Shown: positions 18,579-27,930, numbered from the stretch's first letter. The stretch is 64,000 nucleotides of DNA from Kribbella aluminosa (GCF_017876295.1 NZ_JAGINT010000002.1:806001-870000); one strand, 5' to 3'. Translations and numbers: made by a program. Notes: a model not told the origin generated them from the sequence alone.

Positions 18579-18859
18579 AGCTCCGTTCCCTGATCGACGA
18601 CGTCACGACCTCCCCGTCGGCCGCCGGAGCGACCCACGGTACTTCAGACGCCCACGACACCGGTTTGGTTGGGTGCTGCTGGCGACCCCCGTCGATGCTC
18701 GCCAGCGTACACATGCACCGGGCGACACACCCAAGCTCCCGCTGCGACGCGCGCCCACGGCGGAGGTACCGCGAGCCCAGCTCGAGCCCATTTTGGCAAC
18801 CGACGGGTGGAGCCGATAGTCTTGGCCGTCGTCGCGTCCCCGGCTGGGGACTCGTCGGA

Positions 18860-18949
18860 GGAGGCGTCGCCTAGTCCGGTCGATGGCGCCCGCCTGCTAA
18901 GCGGGTTGAGGGTAATCCCCTCTCGCGGGTTCAAATCCCGCCGCCTCCG
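18860..18949 (+). tRNA. tRNA-Ser (anticodon GCU)
   Basis: A 90-nt class II tRNA. Acceptor GGAGGCG (18860-18866) pairs with CGCCTCC (18942-18948), with discriminator G at 18949. The anticodon stem CCCGC/GCGGG encloses CTGCTAA, giving GCU. A long variable arm (TGAGGGTAATCCCCTCT region) and a GTTCAAATC T-loop follow. CCA is not encoded. Confidence 0.96.
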
Positions 18950-18953
18950 CTCT

Positions 18954-19002
18954 GGGAGCTCTTTGCCTGCAGAAAGCGCAGGCAGGGAGCTCCGGCTTTT
19001 TT
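18954..19002 (+). terminator. Rho-independent terminator after tRNA-Ser
   Basis: Nested stems GGGAGCT/AGCTCC and GCCTGC/GCAGGC are followed by a six-T run at 18997-19002, directly downstream of the tRNA. Confidence 0.85.
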
Positions 19003-19075
19003 CTGGGGGTGCGACCCCGAGGCCCCGCCCGGAGGGGCTCCGCCCCCCGGACCCCCGGGTGGGTGCGTGGCTGGG

Positions 19076-19954
19076 TTAGTTGGTCGGCTGCTTCTTGGCT
19101 TCTGCTATGAGTTCTACTGTGCGTGGGGTCATCGGGTCTGGGGAGATGATCAGGTGGTCGACGCCCAGGTTCTGGTACGCCGTGATCGCCTTCGGCAGGT
19201 CCGTTACCGGGATTGCCTGGGGGTTCGGGTCGGTGGAGGGTTGGTCGGGGTCGCGGGCGATGATGCCGACGGTGCGGGTGATGGTGTCGCGGTTTGCGGT
19301 CTCCAGGGCCTCGTCCAGGGTTTGCAGGCGGTCCTTGAGCTTGTCGGAGGGGGTGCCGTACCAGGCTGTGTTCCAGGCGTCGGCCCACTGGGCGATCAGC
19401 TTCATCATGCGTGGGCGGTGGCCGGCGACCAGGATCGGGATGCGGTGTGGTGGGGCGGGGTCGAGGTTCGCGTCGCGGACCTTGTAGTAGGTGCCGTCGT
19501 AGCTGACGGTCTCGCCGCGGATCAGGCGGGCGACGATCTCCAGCCATTCGGCGAACCGGCCGACCCGGTGGTCGGTCGGGAGTCCGAAGGCCTCGTACTC
19601 CGGGTCGTGCCAGCCGGCGCCGACGCCGAGCGTCAGCCGGCCGCCGGACACCTCGTCCAGCGTGGCCGCCATCTTCGCCGTCAGCCCGGGATCGCGGAAC
19701 GATGCGCAGAGCACCATGTTGCCCAGCTCGACCCGCTCGGTGACCGCCGCGACCGCGGTCAGCAGCGTCCAGCTGTCGTGCATCCCGAAGACCTGTCCCT
19801 CCCCGTCCCGGTAGAGGAAGTGGTCCGCGATCCAGACCGAGTCCAGCCCGCCCTGCTCGGCCGCCTCGGCGACCGCGCGGACGTCCTGCCAGCCCGGCAT
19901 CCCGCCACCCGGCCCGTCGCCGGCACCGAGCGGAAGCATCACTCCGACCTTCAT
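19076..19954 (-). CDS. LLM-class F420-dependent oxidoreductase
   Basis: A bacterial-luciferase-like TIM barrel of 292 residues: KVGVMLPLG at the start, DSVWIADHFLYRDG, GRLTLGVGAGWHDPEYEAFG and HRIPILVAGHRPRMMKL. Such enzymes use reduced F420 or FMN on varied substrates. ATG 19954 overlaps the upstream gene's TGA (ATGA); GTG 19960 is an alternative. Pairing with a PPOX-type F420 protein suggests F420 as cofactor. The substrate is unknown. Confidence 0.87.
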   Translation of the reverse strand: MKVGVMLPLGAGDGPGGGMPGWQDVRAVAEAAEQGGLDSVWIADHFLYRDGEGQVFGMHDSWTLLTAVAAVTERVELGNMVLCASFRDPGLTAKMAATLDEVSGGRLTLGVGAGWHDPEYEAFGLPTDHRVGRFAEWLEIVARLIRGETVSYDGTYYKVRDANLDPAPPHRIPILVAGHRPRMMKLIAQWADAWNTAWYGTPSDKLKDRLQTLDEALETANRDTITRTVGIIARDPDQPSTDPNPQAIPVTDLPKAITAYQNLGVDHLIISPDPMTPRTVELIAEAKKQPTN

Positions 19955-20364
19955 GCCCACGGCCCGACGCCACCGATCTTCTCGACGCTGATGTGCGTGA
20001 GGTACCCGGGCGGCGGCTCGGTGCCCGGCAGGAACTCCGCGTCCGGCCCGATGTAGGTCTTGGCGAGTCGCCGCAGTACGTCGACAGCTCCGCCCTCGGT
20101 GATCCGCGCCGTACCCGTGATCACGAGATACTCGGCCAGGCCCATCTCGTTGCGGACGTCGGTCTCCAGCGTCAGCGCGACCCGGCCGTCGCGGCGGATG
20201 TTCTTCACCTTGCGGTTGTTCGGGACGTGCGCGGCGATGATCTCGTCGCCGTCCAGGCCGACCCAGATCACCGAGACCTGCGGGCTGCCGTCGGGGTTGA
20301 TGGTCGCCAGATGCCCGAGGGCGTTCGACTCGAGTACAGCTCGCGCGCTGTCAGGGATTCGCAT
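19951..20364 (-). CDS. PPOX-class F420-dependent enzyme
   Basis: A 137-residue split-barrel flavin/F420-binding protein of the pyridoxamine 5'-phosphate oxidase superfamily. Typical strings are NALGHLATINPDGSPQVSVIW, NRKVKNIRRDGRVALTLE and YLVITGTARITEGG. In actinobacteria this size class usually binds F420. It is translationally coupled to the LLM oxidoreductase downstream. Confidence 0.87.
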   Translation of the reverse strand: MRIPDSARAVLESNALGHLATINPDGSPQVSVIWVGLDGDEIIAAHVPNNRKVKNIRRDGRVALTLETDVRNEMGLAEYLVITGTARITEGGAVDVLRRLAKTYIGPDAEFLPGTEPPPGYLTHISVEKIGGVGPWA

Positions 20365-20384
20365 GCGGTCAACGTACGTGGATC

Positions 20385-21032
20385 ATGGACCGTATGAGGA
20401 GGCCGTACCCGGATCGGGCGGCCGCGGGTCGCGCCCTCGCCGACGAGCTCCGCCCGGTCGCCGGATCCGTCCTGGTGCTCGGGCTGGCGCGCGGCGGGGT
20501 ACCCGTCGCGGCCCCGGTCGCGGACGCCCTGAGCGCTGAGCTCGACGTGCTCGTCGTCCGCAAGCTCGGCCTGCCGGGGCAGCCGGAGCTCGCGATGGGC
20601 GCGATCGCAGGCACGGAACTGGTCCGCAACGAGTCGGTGCCGGTCGATCCGGAAACCCTGGAGACGGTACGCCGGAGCGAGGCCGTGGAGCTGCGCCGGC
20701 GTGAGCAGGTGTACCGCGCTGACCGGCCGCCGATCGAGGTCCGGGATCGCGTGGTGATCCTGGTCGACGACGGCCTCGCGACCGGGTCGACGATGCGCGC
20801 GGCGGTGGAAGCGGTACGGCGGAACGGTCCGGCGCGGGTGATCGTCGCCGTACCCGTGGGCGGCGCGGCCACCTGCCGCCTGCTCTCGCGGGTGGCGGAC
20901 CAGGTGGTGTGCGCGTGGATCCCGCAGTACTTCAGCGCGGTCGGGCAGGCGTACCGGGACTTCTCGCCGGTCGGGGACGACGAGGTACGCCGGGTGCTCG
21001 CGGAGAGCACAGCGCAGCGCCCCGGCGGGTGA
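20385..21032 (+). CDS. Phosphoribosyltransferase family protein
   Basis: This 215-residue protein has the PRPP-binding loop VVILVDDGLATGSTMRAA (about residues 122-139) and the type I PRTase fold. The N-terminal part (VLGLARGGVPVAAPVADAL, VVRKLGLPGQPELAMGAI) is of the subgroup often found in stress or dormancy loci. The nucleobase substrate is unclear, and a regulatory or salvage role is possible. ATG 20394 is an alternative start. Confidence 0.85.
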   Translation: MDRMRRPYPDRAAAGRALADELRPVAGSVLVLGLARGGVPVAAPVADALSAELDVLVVRKLGLPGQPELAMGAIAGTELVRNESVPVDPETLETVRRSEAVELRRREQVYRADRPPIEVRDRVVILVDDGLATGSTMRAAVEAVRRNGPARVIVAVPVGGAATCRLLSRVADQVVCAWIPQYFSAVGQAYRDFSPVGDDEVRRVLAESTAQRPGG

Positions 21033-21093
21033 GCCAGGGCGCCGCGCGGTGTCAGCCGGCCGTCGGCTTCCGACACGACGGCCGGTGCTGGTG

Positions 21094-23016
21094 TCAGCCC
21101 AGACGGGCCTTCAGATTGTCCAGCTCGACCTTCAACGACGCCGGGACGGTGTCGCCGAGCTTCGCGAACCACTCCTCGATCAGCGGGAGCTCGGCCTTCC
21201 ATTCGTCGGCGTCGACGTTCAGCGCGATCTCCAGGTCGTGGGCGGTCAGGTCGAGTCCCGCGACGTCGAGCGCGCCCGCGGCCGGCACCCGGCCGATGGG
21301 CGTCTCGACCGCGTCGGCCTGACCCTCGATCCGCTCGATGACCCACTTCAGCACCCGGCTGTTCTCACCGAAGCCCGGCCAGACGAACTTGCCGGCCTCG
21401 TCCTTGCGGAACCAGTTCACGTAGAAGATCTTCGGCAGCTGCGCCGCGTCGTGCTGCTTGCCGACGGTCAGCCAGTGGTCGAAGTACTGCCCCGCGTCGT
21501 ACCCGAGGAACGGCAGCATCGCCATCGGGTCCCGCCGTACGACGCCCACCTGGCCGACGGCCGCCGCGGTCGTCTCCGAGGACAGCGTCGCGCCCATGAA
21601 CACGCCGTGCGCCCAGTCCCGCGACTCGGTCACCAGCGGCACGGTGGTCGCCCGGCGGCCGCCGAAGATGATCGCGGAGATCGGTACGCCGTTCGGGTCG
21701 TCGTACTCGTCGGCGAGGATCGGGCACTGCGTGATCGGCGTGCAGAACCGGCTGTTCGGGTGGCTGGACAGCTCGCCGTTGTCCGGCGTCCACTCGCGGC
21801 CCTTCCAGTCGGTCAGGTGGTCCGGCGGGGTCGGCGAGTAGCCCTCCCACCAGACGTCGCCGTCGTCGGTGAGCGCGACGTTCGTGAAGACCGAGTTGCC
21901 CTTCTCGATCGTGCGCATCGCGTTCGGGTTCGTCTTCCAGCCGGTGCCGGGGGCAACGCCGAAGAGCCCGAACTCCGGGTTCACGGCGTACAGCCGGCCG
22001 TCCTTGCCGAACCGCATCCAGGCGATGTCGTCGCCGAGCGTCTCGACCTCCCAGCCTTCCAGCGTCGGGTCGAGCATCGCCAGGTTGGTCTTGCCGCAGG
22101 CGCTCGGGAACGCGGCCGCGACGTAGTGCACCTTCTTCTCCGGCGAGATCAGCTTCAGGATCAGCATGTGCTCGGCCAGCCAGCCCTCGTCGCGGGCCAT
22201 CGCGGACGCGATCCGCAGCGAGTAGCACTTCTTGCCGAGCAACGAGTTGCCGCCGTACCCGGAGCCGTACGACCAGATCGCCCGCTCCTCGGGGAACTGG
22301 ACGATGTACTTCTCGTCGTTGCACGGCCACGGCACGTCCTGCTGCCCCGGCTCGAGCGGCGCACCGACGGAGTGCAGGCAGGGGACGTACGGGGCGTCGG
22401 TGCCCATCTTCTCGAGTACGTCGGCCCCGCTGCGGCACATGATCCGCATCGACGCGACGACGTACGCCGAGTCGGTGATCTCGACGCCGAACATCGGCTT
22501 CTCCGCGGTCAGCGGGCCCATGCAGAACGGGACGACGTACATCGTCCGGCCGCGCATCGCCCCGCGGTACAGGCCGGTCAGCGTCGTCTTCATCTCGGCC
22601 GGCGCGACCCAGTTGTTGGTCGGACCCGCGTCCTTCTCGTCGACCGAGCAGATGAACGTGCGCTGCTCGACCCGAGCGACGTCCGACGGGTCGGTGCGGA
22701 CCCAGAACGAGTTCGGCTTCTTCTCGTCGTTCAGCCGGACCATGGTGCCGGCCGCGATCAGTTCGTTCGTCAGCTTGGCGTACTCCGCGTCCGACCCGTC
22801 GACCCAGTGGATCCGGTCGGGCTGCGTGAGGGCGGCGACCTCGGCCACCCAGGCCAGCAGGCCGGCGTGCTGCGTCGGGGCGCCGGTCAGGTCGTACTGC
22901 CCGTCGTTCTGCCCGTCGTTCTGCCCGTCGTTCTGTCCGTCGGTCGCCGGGAGGGGGGCGGTGGCGTCGGCTCGGTGGTCGGCTTTGGTACGGGTCGGAT
23001 TGGCGATCGTCGTCAT
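21094..23016 (-). CDS. pckG: Phosphoenolpyruvate carboxykinase (GTP)
   Basis: A 640-residue GTP-type PEPCK that converts oxaloacetate to PEP for gluconeogenesis. It has YGSGYGGNSLLGKKC, the P-loop kinase motif AAAFPSACGKTNLAML (about residue 305), and the reactive-Cys region. The N-terminus is unusual: residues about 27-40 are a four-fold Asp-Gly-Gln-Asn type repeat encoded by 12-bp tandem repeats, absent from the conserved fold. Putative regulatory repeats lie upstream at 23148-23179. Rhamnose and purine degradation feed C3/C2 units, which fits a gluconeogenic neighbour. Confidence 0.95.
   Translation of the reverse strand: MTTIANPTRTKADHRADATAPLPATDGQNDGQNDGQNDGQYDLTGAPTQHAGLLAWVAEVAALTQPDRIHWVDGSDAEYAKLTNELIAAGTMVRLNDEKKPNSFWVRTDPSDVARVEQRTFICSVDEKDAGPTNNWVAPAEMKTTLTGLYRGAMRGRTMYVVPFCMGPLTAEKPMFGVEITDSAYVVASMRIMCRSGADVLEKMGTDAPYVPCLHSVGAPLEPGQQDVPWPCNDEKYIVQFPEERAIWSYGSGYGGNSLLGKKCYSLRIASAMARDEGWLAEHMLILKLISPEKKVHYVAAAFPSACGKTNLAMLDPTLEGWEVETLGDDIAWMRFGKDGRLYAVNPEFGLFGVAPGTGWKTNPNAMRTIEKGNSVFTNVALTDDGDVWWEGYSPTPPDHLTDWKGREWTPDNGELSSHPNSRFCTPITQCPILADEYDDPNGVPISAIIFGGRRATTVPLVTESRDWAHGVFMGATLSSETTAAAVGQVGVVRRDPMAMLPFLGYDAGQYFDHWLTVGKQHDAAQLPKIFYVNWFRKDEAGKFVWPGFGENSRVLKWVIERIEGQADAVETPIGRVPAAGALDVAGLDLTAHDLEIALNVDADEWKAELPLIEEWFAKLGDTVPASLKVELDNLKARLG
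22897..22944. repeat. Four 12-bp tandem repeats inside pckG
   Basis: Four consecutive copies of CTGCCCGTCGTT, the last one diverged (CTGTCCGTCGGT), encode a DGQN repeat near the PEPCK N-terminus. Copy number may vary by slippage. Confidence 0.85.
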
Positions 23017-23147
23017 TCGCGGCTCATTCCCTCTCGGCTGCCGGGCCCGGCGACGTACCGGCCGCTCGACGCTGAGTGGCGGGTACGGCGTCCGGCCGCC
23101 GGGGTCTCCGGCGGTTCGGTGCAGCTGGCTGGCGGTGTGATCTGTCG

Positions 23148-23179
23148 CATACCAGTTGTCGCAGTGGATACATACCAGT
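23148..23179. promoter_or_regulatory. Direct repeats upstream of pckG
   Basis: CATACCAGT occurs at 23148-23156 and again at 23171-23179, a 23-bp period (about two helical turns), roughly 130-165 bp upstream of the pckG start. This placement fits a regulator site near the promoter. The 327-bp gap 23017-23343 otherwise holds only this and the hairpin at 23295. Confidence 0.4.
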
Positions 23180-23294
23180 GTGCAAGTGGTTTTAACGGTA
23201 CGCGACTCGATGCGGGTCTGAGAACCGGCTGGAAGTGAACCCGGTCACAAAGTTTCGGCGACAATCGCTTTCCGGTGCCGCTTGTGAAAATGAG

Positions 23295-23323
23295 AACGGC
23301 CCGCGCTGTTCGCGCGGGCCGTT
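23295..23323 (-). terminator. Perfect 12-bp hairpin, terminator of the 23344 gene
   Basis: AACGGCCCGCGC (23295-23306), loop of five, GCGCGGGCCGTT (23312-23323). It lies 20 bp after the stop of the gene ending at 23344. On the minus strand it is followed by a short T-rich stretch. Confidence 0.75.
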
Positions 23324-23343
23324 CCAGCAGATTTTCCGGTACG

Positions 23344-24576
23344 TCAGCTGGTCTGCCGCCAGATGTCGTTGACCAGCCGCTGCACGTCCGGCGCCTCGGC
23401 GGCCTGGCCGTAGGCCATCACCCCGACCAGCCACCACTGACCGCCGCTCTGGAACGCGTGCGTCATCGTGATCGTGTACGGCGTCGCGGTCGACACCGAC
23501 AGCCAGGTCCGCGCGTCCTTCGCGGTGGCAGGCGCGGTCGTCCTGTAGATCTTCGCCCACTGCCCGTCGAACGCCGGCCGGTCGGCCAGGCACTTCGCCA
23601 GTGTCGCGCACGGGTGCAGCGCGAACTGCGCGCGCATCGAGTTCTTCAGACCGCCGGGGTCGTACGCCGTCGCGGTCACCACCCGCCGCAGGATCAGCTG
23701 CGACGACTCCCCGAGGAAGTCCACCTGCGGCGGCCGCGGCCAGCCGAACCCGAACGGGAGCTCGGCGTTCGTGACCACCTGTACGTCGGCACCGGCCGGG
23801 TAGGTCGCGCCAAAGACGCCGGCCGCGCCGTCCGGGCGCTTGTACGCCGCGGTCGTCGGCCGGTGGATCGGCGGGATCAGCACCCGCGTCGGGTACGGCT
23901 CCGGGCTGACTGCGGGCGCCGCACCCGCGGCATCGGTCGGCTTGTCCTTGACCGCGCTGCCGATCGCGGTACCGACCGAGTACGCGACCGTGAACACGAT
24001 CAGCACCACGACGGCGACCACGGCGTACACCCACGGGCCGATCTTGCGCCGGTACTGCCGGGCGATCTCGACCCTGGACGGTTGCGGCGACTCGTCCGCG
24101 GGCTGCTGCTGCTGCTGTGCCTCGGCCGGGCGGTCGACGTACGACGGGATGCTGTTGGTCGGTGTTTGTGTGGGCGGGGTGGCTTGTGTGGGCGGGGTGG
24201 CGCCGTACCGGCTGAGCTGTTCGCGGACCGCGCGCAGCGACTCCTCGTCGTTCCCGACGATCCCGTCCAGCGGGTCGATGAGTCGCTCGGCGCCGGTCTG
24301 GCCCGGGATCAGCTGGGTGATCGCGTACGGGCGGTCGGCGTTGAAGCTGGCGGCCCAGAGCGGGGTCTCCTGCTGGCCGGGTACCAGCGCGGCGTCGCGG
24401 CTCGCGCCCGCCAGCCGGTCGACGACGGTCTGGTTCCGGGCGCCGGCCTCGCTCAGGACGAGCGCGACGATCTCCATCCCGGTGAACGTCCGCCCGTGCC
24501 ACAGCTCGGCCAGCGGATGCTGGAGGATCCGCTGGTCCAGTTGGTAGCCGGGGATCTCCGGTGTGCTGTTGCTCAC
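23344..24576 (-). CDS. Single-TM protein with protein-kinase-like N-terminus
   Basis: A 410-residue protein. The N-terminal segment (PGYQLDQRILQHPLAELWHG, then IVALVLSEAGARNQTVVDRL) resembles the start of a kinase-like regulatory domain but lacks kinase catalytic motifs. A Gln/Pro/Thr linker, a basic patch and one transmembrane helix (about 182-204, YAVVAVVVLIVFTVAYSVG) lead to an extracellular domain of about 190 residues with a conserved Cys pair (HPCATLAKCLA). GTG 24576 overlaps the upstream TGA. It probably acts with the next gene; function unknown. Confidence 0.7.
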   Translation of the reverse strand: MSNSTPEIPGYQLDQRILQHPLAELWHGRTFTGMEIVALVLSEAGARNQTVVDRLAGASRDAALVPGQQETPLWAASFNADRPYAITQLIPGQTGAERLIDPLDGIVGNDEESLRAVREQLSRYGATPPTQATPPTQTPTNSIPSYVDRPAEAQQQQQPADESPQPSRVEIARQYRRKIGPWVYAVVAVVVLIVFTVAYSVGTAIGSAVKDKPTDAAGAAPAVSPEPYPTRVLIPPIHRPTTAAYKRPDGAAGVFGATYPAGADVQVVTNAELPFGFGWPRPPQVDFLGESSQLILRRVVTATAYDPGGLKNSMRAQFALHPCATLAKCLADRPAFDGQWAKIYRTTAPATAKDARTWLSVSTATPYTITMTHAFQSGGQWWLVGVMAYGQAAEAPDVQRLVNDIWRQTS

Positions 24577-25181
24577 TTGCTCTCCCAGATGGCGCGGTCC
24601 GCGAGCGCCAGCGCCGCCAGCTGGGCGGAGTCCCCGTCGATCGGGTTGGCCGTGTACTCCACCAGTACGACGATGTCGGCGTGCTGGACGAGCACGTGGA
24701 CGTTCCACGACTCGCCCGCCAGGCCGCTCTCGGCCCGGGCGACCTTGGTCGGGTACGGACGGTCCTTGTCGTACGACTTGAGCGGTGAACGGGTGAACGT
24801 CCGCTTCGCCACCTGGTCCGGCGTGAACGGCTGGTTGCCCGCGCCGGCGTCCTGACCGCCGTACGCCGTGATCGTGACCCGCACGCTCGCCGACGTGTAC
24901 GCCCGCACCTTCGCGCGCGAACTGCCCGCCTGGCAGGTGATCGCCGACGTACCGCCCTGGATCATCGTCACCGGCCCGGACGATGCCTTCGGCAACAGGC
25001 TCGACACGTCGCCGATCTTCGCGCAGAGGTCCTTCGCCGGCGTCCGCGGCGGCGCGATGTCCGCCTGCGTCACCGGCTCCCCGACCGCGAACCCGACCCC
25101 GCCGCCGACCAGCGCGGCCACACCGCACCCGATCGCCGTACCCCGCACCAGCCGACTAGCCATGCCCGCGACCTTAACCAC
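24573..25181 (-). CDS. Secreted or membrane-anchored hypothetical protein
   Basis: About 202 residues with an N-terminal hydrophobic helix (RGTAIGCGVAALVGGGVGFAVG) and an exported domain resembling DUF3558-like lipoprotein or sensor domains (Cys residues in KDLCAKIGD and AITCQAGS, LVEYTANPIDGDSAQLAALA). GTG 25181 has GGAGG eight bases upstream; ATG 25163 is the alternative start. It overlaps the next gene by four bases, and the two exported domains probably work together at the cell surface. Confidence 0.7.
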   Translation of the reverse strand: MVKVAGMASRLVRGTAIGCGVAALVGGGVGFAVGEPVTQADIAPPRTPAKDLCAKIGDVSSLLPKASSGPVTMIQGGTSAITCQAGSSRAKVRAYTSASVRVTITAYGGQDAGAGNQPFTPDQVAKRTFTRSPLKSYDKDRPYPTKVARAESGLAGESWNVHVLVQHADIVVLVEYTANPIDGDSAQLAALALADRAIWESK

Positions 25182-25430
25182 GCGGAGGTCCTCCCTCACC
25201 GCTCGAACACCCCGCGTTAGACGAACGTCACCGAACCCCGGTTCCGTTCCGTGTCTGGTTCCGTGTCCGTGAACAACTAATGGCGCCTGTGGACAAGCAA
25301 TAACCTGTCCCCAGCCACCAGGAGTTGTTCCCGTCCCCCGGTCCAACACACCACAAACCACGCCAGATGCACCCGCCGGTCCTTGCCCCAGCCCGACGCA
25401 CTGCGAGCCATCAGCCCAGGACCGTCCGCA

Positions 25431-25510
25431 CCGAGCCACCACGCCGAGCCGCGCACCGAGCCACCGGACCGAGCCACCGGACCGAGCGCCGCACCGAGCG
25501 CCGCACCCAG
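25431..25510. repeat. Degenerate 12-13-bp tandem repeats in an intergenic region
   Basis: About seven tandem copies of CCGAGCCACCGGA or close variants. They lie in the 363-bp gap 25182-25544, where I see no gene. Slippage-prone low-complexity DNA. Confidence 0.7.
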
Positions 25511-25544
25511 CCGCCGGGCTTTCCGCCTGCGCGACGCGCTGCCG

Positions 25545-26137
25545 TCAGCCGAGGAGGGTCTGGACGGAGCCGCCGGATTCGGCGAGCTTGGCGCCGAGGC
25601 CGTTGAGCGCCTCGCCGACCGTGGCGAGGATGCCGGACAGATCCTGGGGGTTCCCGGCCAGGCTCTCGACCTCGGTCGCGACCCCGCCGATCTGCCCGCT
25701 GCCCTCGTTCAGCTTCTTCGCCGCCGCGTCACCGATCCCCGGAACCTTGTCCAGCTCACCCGCGAGCCCGCCAGCATCCCCGCCGCGTCGTGCAGCCGGT
25801 CCTTGGCCGCGTTCATCGTCCCCGCGCTCCCGCTCAGCGCCTGCCGCGCACCACCCTCCCCGTCCTCCCCGACCAGCGCCCCCGCTGCCTTGGCCGCCTG
25901 CTCCCCAGCCTCCGCCAGCCCCGCCCCGATCGTCTTCGGCAACTCCGGCAGCTTCCCGATGTGCCCCACCGCATCGTCCGGCAACCCCCGCACCAGATTC
26001 AGCACCTTCTGGAAGTCGTCCGGGTTCTCCATCACGAACCCGACCGCCTTCTTCACGTCCCCCAGATCCCGCCCACCGAACAACCCCTCAAGTCCCCTGC
26101 GCGGATCGTAGAACCCCCTCCCGAGGCCGATTGGCAA
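25545..26137 (-). pseudogene. Hypothetical helical protein, frameshifted
   Basis: The frame from ATG 26137 codes an Ala/Gly-rich helical protein (VKKAVGFVMENPDDFQKVL, LPELPKTIGAGLAEAGEQAA) but ends in Arg-rich noise at 25709. From about 25772 the protein-like reading continues in another frame (LAGELDKVPGIGDAAAKKLN, then ESGGSVQTLLG) to TGA 25545. One missing base in a GCGGG run explains the break. The restored protein would be about 197 residues. It is a conserved-looking helical protein of unknown function. Confidence 0.65.
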
Positions 26138-26177
26138 ACATCCGCCCCCTCCATGTATCGTTACTCGACGTTGTCCA

Positions 26178-26250
26178 GCGCTCGTAGCTCAACGGATAGA
26201 GCATCTGACTACGGATCAGAAGGTTGGGGGTTCGAATCCCTCCGAGCGCG
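26178..26250 (+). tRNA. tRNA-Arg (anticodon ACG), integration target
   Basis: A 73-nt tRNA. Acceptor GCGCTCG pairs with CGAGCGC, the anticodon stem TCTGA/TCAGA encloses CTACGGA (ACG), and the T-loop is TTCGAAT. The 3' part from 26209 is duplicated at 38136, which marks it as the attachment site of the integrated element. The tRNA remains complete at the left end. CCA is not encoded. Confidence 0.96.
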
Positions 26251-26256
26251 CAAATC
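26209..26256. repeat. attL: 48-bp direct repeat covering the tRNA-Arg 3' half
   Basis: The 48 bases 26209-26256 are identical to 38136-38183. They run from the anticodon loop through the T-arm and acceptor stem to GCGCAAATC. The flanks differ on both sides. This is the classic att core of a tyrosine-recombinase element that integrates in a tRNA 3' end. Confidence 0.93.
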
Positions 26257-26257
26257 G

Positions 26258-26292
26258 AAAGCCCAGGCAGACACTCTCTGACCTGGGCTTTT
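26258..26292 (+). terminator. Terminator downstream of tRNA-Arg
   Basis: AAGCCCAGG and CCTGGGCTTTT form a hairpin with a T tail just after the tRNA. Very similar sequence recurs at 39109, beyond the element. Confidence 0.8.
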
Positions 26293-26367
26293 GTGTTTCC
26301 CGGGACATGCCAGAAGGGCGGCCCAAGTGCTCGGCCACCCTTCCGTACCCCCACGCGTACCCCAACG

Positions 26368-27745
26368 TCACTCTTCGTCGTGCTCCCCGAACAGGAAGCC
26401 GAGTCTGTCGACGGCATCCCCGTCACGTCCTCGGCCACGTCGACGTAGATGACCTTGGCGACGGTCGGCGAGCTGTGCCCGAGCACGTCTTGGATGTTCT
26501 CCAGCGGAACGCCTTGGCTGTAGAGCAGCGATGCGCACGAGTGCCGCAGGTCGTGGAACCGGATACGTCGGACGCCGGCCTTTTCGCAGAGCCGATCAAA
26601 GTGACGGTTCATGTTCCGCGGCTCGATCGGGTTCCGATCATGGTCGAGAACACGTAGCCGCCGTCTTGCCATGAGTTGCCCGCCTGCGCCTGCGCCTGCG
26701 CCGCGCGGTGAACCCGCAGTGCAGATACGAGCGGCTTAGGTACGGCGATGAGACGGGTGCTCCCGTCCGTCTTGACGTCGCCGAGCTTGAGCGCGCCGTC
26801 GACCCGGTGGAGGGCCTGGTTGACGCGGATCAGGTCGTTGTCCAAGTCCACATCTGACCAGCCGAGGCCCAGCGCCTCACCACGGCGAAGGCCGAGCGAC
26901 AGAGCTACGGCGTACAGAGCGTTGAGCCGGTCCTCACGGATGAACTCCAGGAACTTGGTTGCCTTGGCGCGACTCCATGCCTTGAACTTCGGCCGGTACT
27001 TGTGGTTGAGCCGGATCTTCTTGGCGATGTTTTCCGTCAGGATCTCGTCCTCGGACACCGCGTCTTGGAGGACCGCTCGTAGCAGGCGGTGGAGGTACCG
27101 CACCGTGCCGTCTGAGACGGTCGACCGGCAGCAAACCTGCGGGACGAGAGCGCAGCACCGAGCACCCACGATGGCCTTGGCGTTCTTCCGAGCTGGCCGG
27201 CCTTCTCGCTTCTTCCGCTCGACTGCTGCTCGCTCCTCCCGAGCTTTCTCCTTGCCCTGGGCGCAGCACTGACAGACCTGCTGGAGCTGGAACAGGCCGC
27301 GCCGTACGTCGTTCGGCCGGAGGGTAGTCAGCTTCTTTTTGCCGAACAGCGGGATCAGGTACTTCGTGATGAGCCACTTGTAGCTAGCAAAGGTCGTGTC
27401 GCGGACCCGATGCCGTGCGTGCTCCTCCAACCAGTAGTCCAGGTATTCAGCCACGGTCTGCGTGCTGGAAGCCACGCGCTTGCCCGACATCGTGTCGGCT
27501 TGCAGCTTGGTCAGCTTCTGGTGGACCTCCTCCCAGGTCTTGCCGTAGACGCTCTTACGCACCTCGCGGCCATCCGTCGTGATCACGTAGGCGCGACCTT
27601 CGTACAGCCCGTTGGGACGCTGCCGGATGTTGCCCTCACCGTTGACGTTCCGCTTAGTCGTCTTCGGCTTGCTCTTCGGCTGGGTCTTCCGCGGCTTCTT
27701 CGGCTCCTCAGGCTCGTCCGGCTCGATGAATGCGAGTGTCGTCAT
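26368..27745 (-). pseudogene. int: Tyrosine site-specific integrase, two frameshifts
   Basis: ATG 27745 begins a phage-type integrase with an AP2-like arm-binding region (GNIRQRPNGLYEGRAY), a SAM-like core-binding domain, and a catalytic domain with the first Arg in LGLRRGEALGLGWSDVD. The frame ends near 26650 in noise. The second catalytic block (FHDLRHSCASLLYSQG, LGHSSPTVAKVIYVDV: H-x-x-R, H and Tyr) continues in another frame, which again shifts near 26412 to finish as DAVDRLGFLFGEHDEE. Each shift is one missing base. The restored length of about 460 is normal. TGATG overlap links it to xis. Confidence 0.87.
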
Positions 27746-27930
27746 CAGGCAGCGTCCTCGATCAGGCCGGCGACGTACGAACGGATCGACTCGAGCGGAA
27801 ACCGTCGACCGTTGCGGACCTTGACGCTGGTCAGCTCGCGCTCCTTGATCAGCCGGTAGACGGTCCACCGGGAAACGGTCAGGTGCTCGGCCGCTTCCTC
27901 GACCTTGAGCAGTCGCGAATCGTCTTGCAT
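27745..27930 (-). CDS. xis: Excisionase-type helix-turn-helix protein
   Basis: A 61-residue MerR-like winged HTH of the excisionase family: LLKVEEAAEHLTVSRWTVYRLIKERELTSVKV, ending RFPLESIRSYVAGLI. It lies between rep and int, as in pSAM2-type elements, where Xis directs excision with Int. Its stop overlaps the int start by one base. It is intact, unlike its partner. Confidence 0.85.
   Translation of the reverse strand: MQDDSRLLKVEEAAEHLTVSRWTVYRLIKERELTSVKVRNGRRFPLESIRSYVAGLIEDAA

Noticed and set aside
21049..23238. 729-residue frame opposite pckG
   Set aside because: Shadow of a clear PEPCK gene, no recognisable motif.
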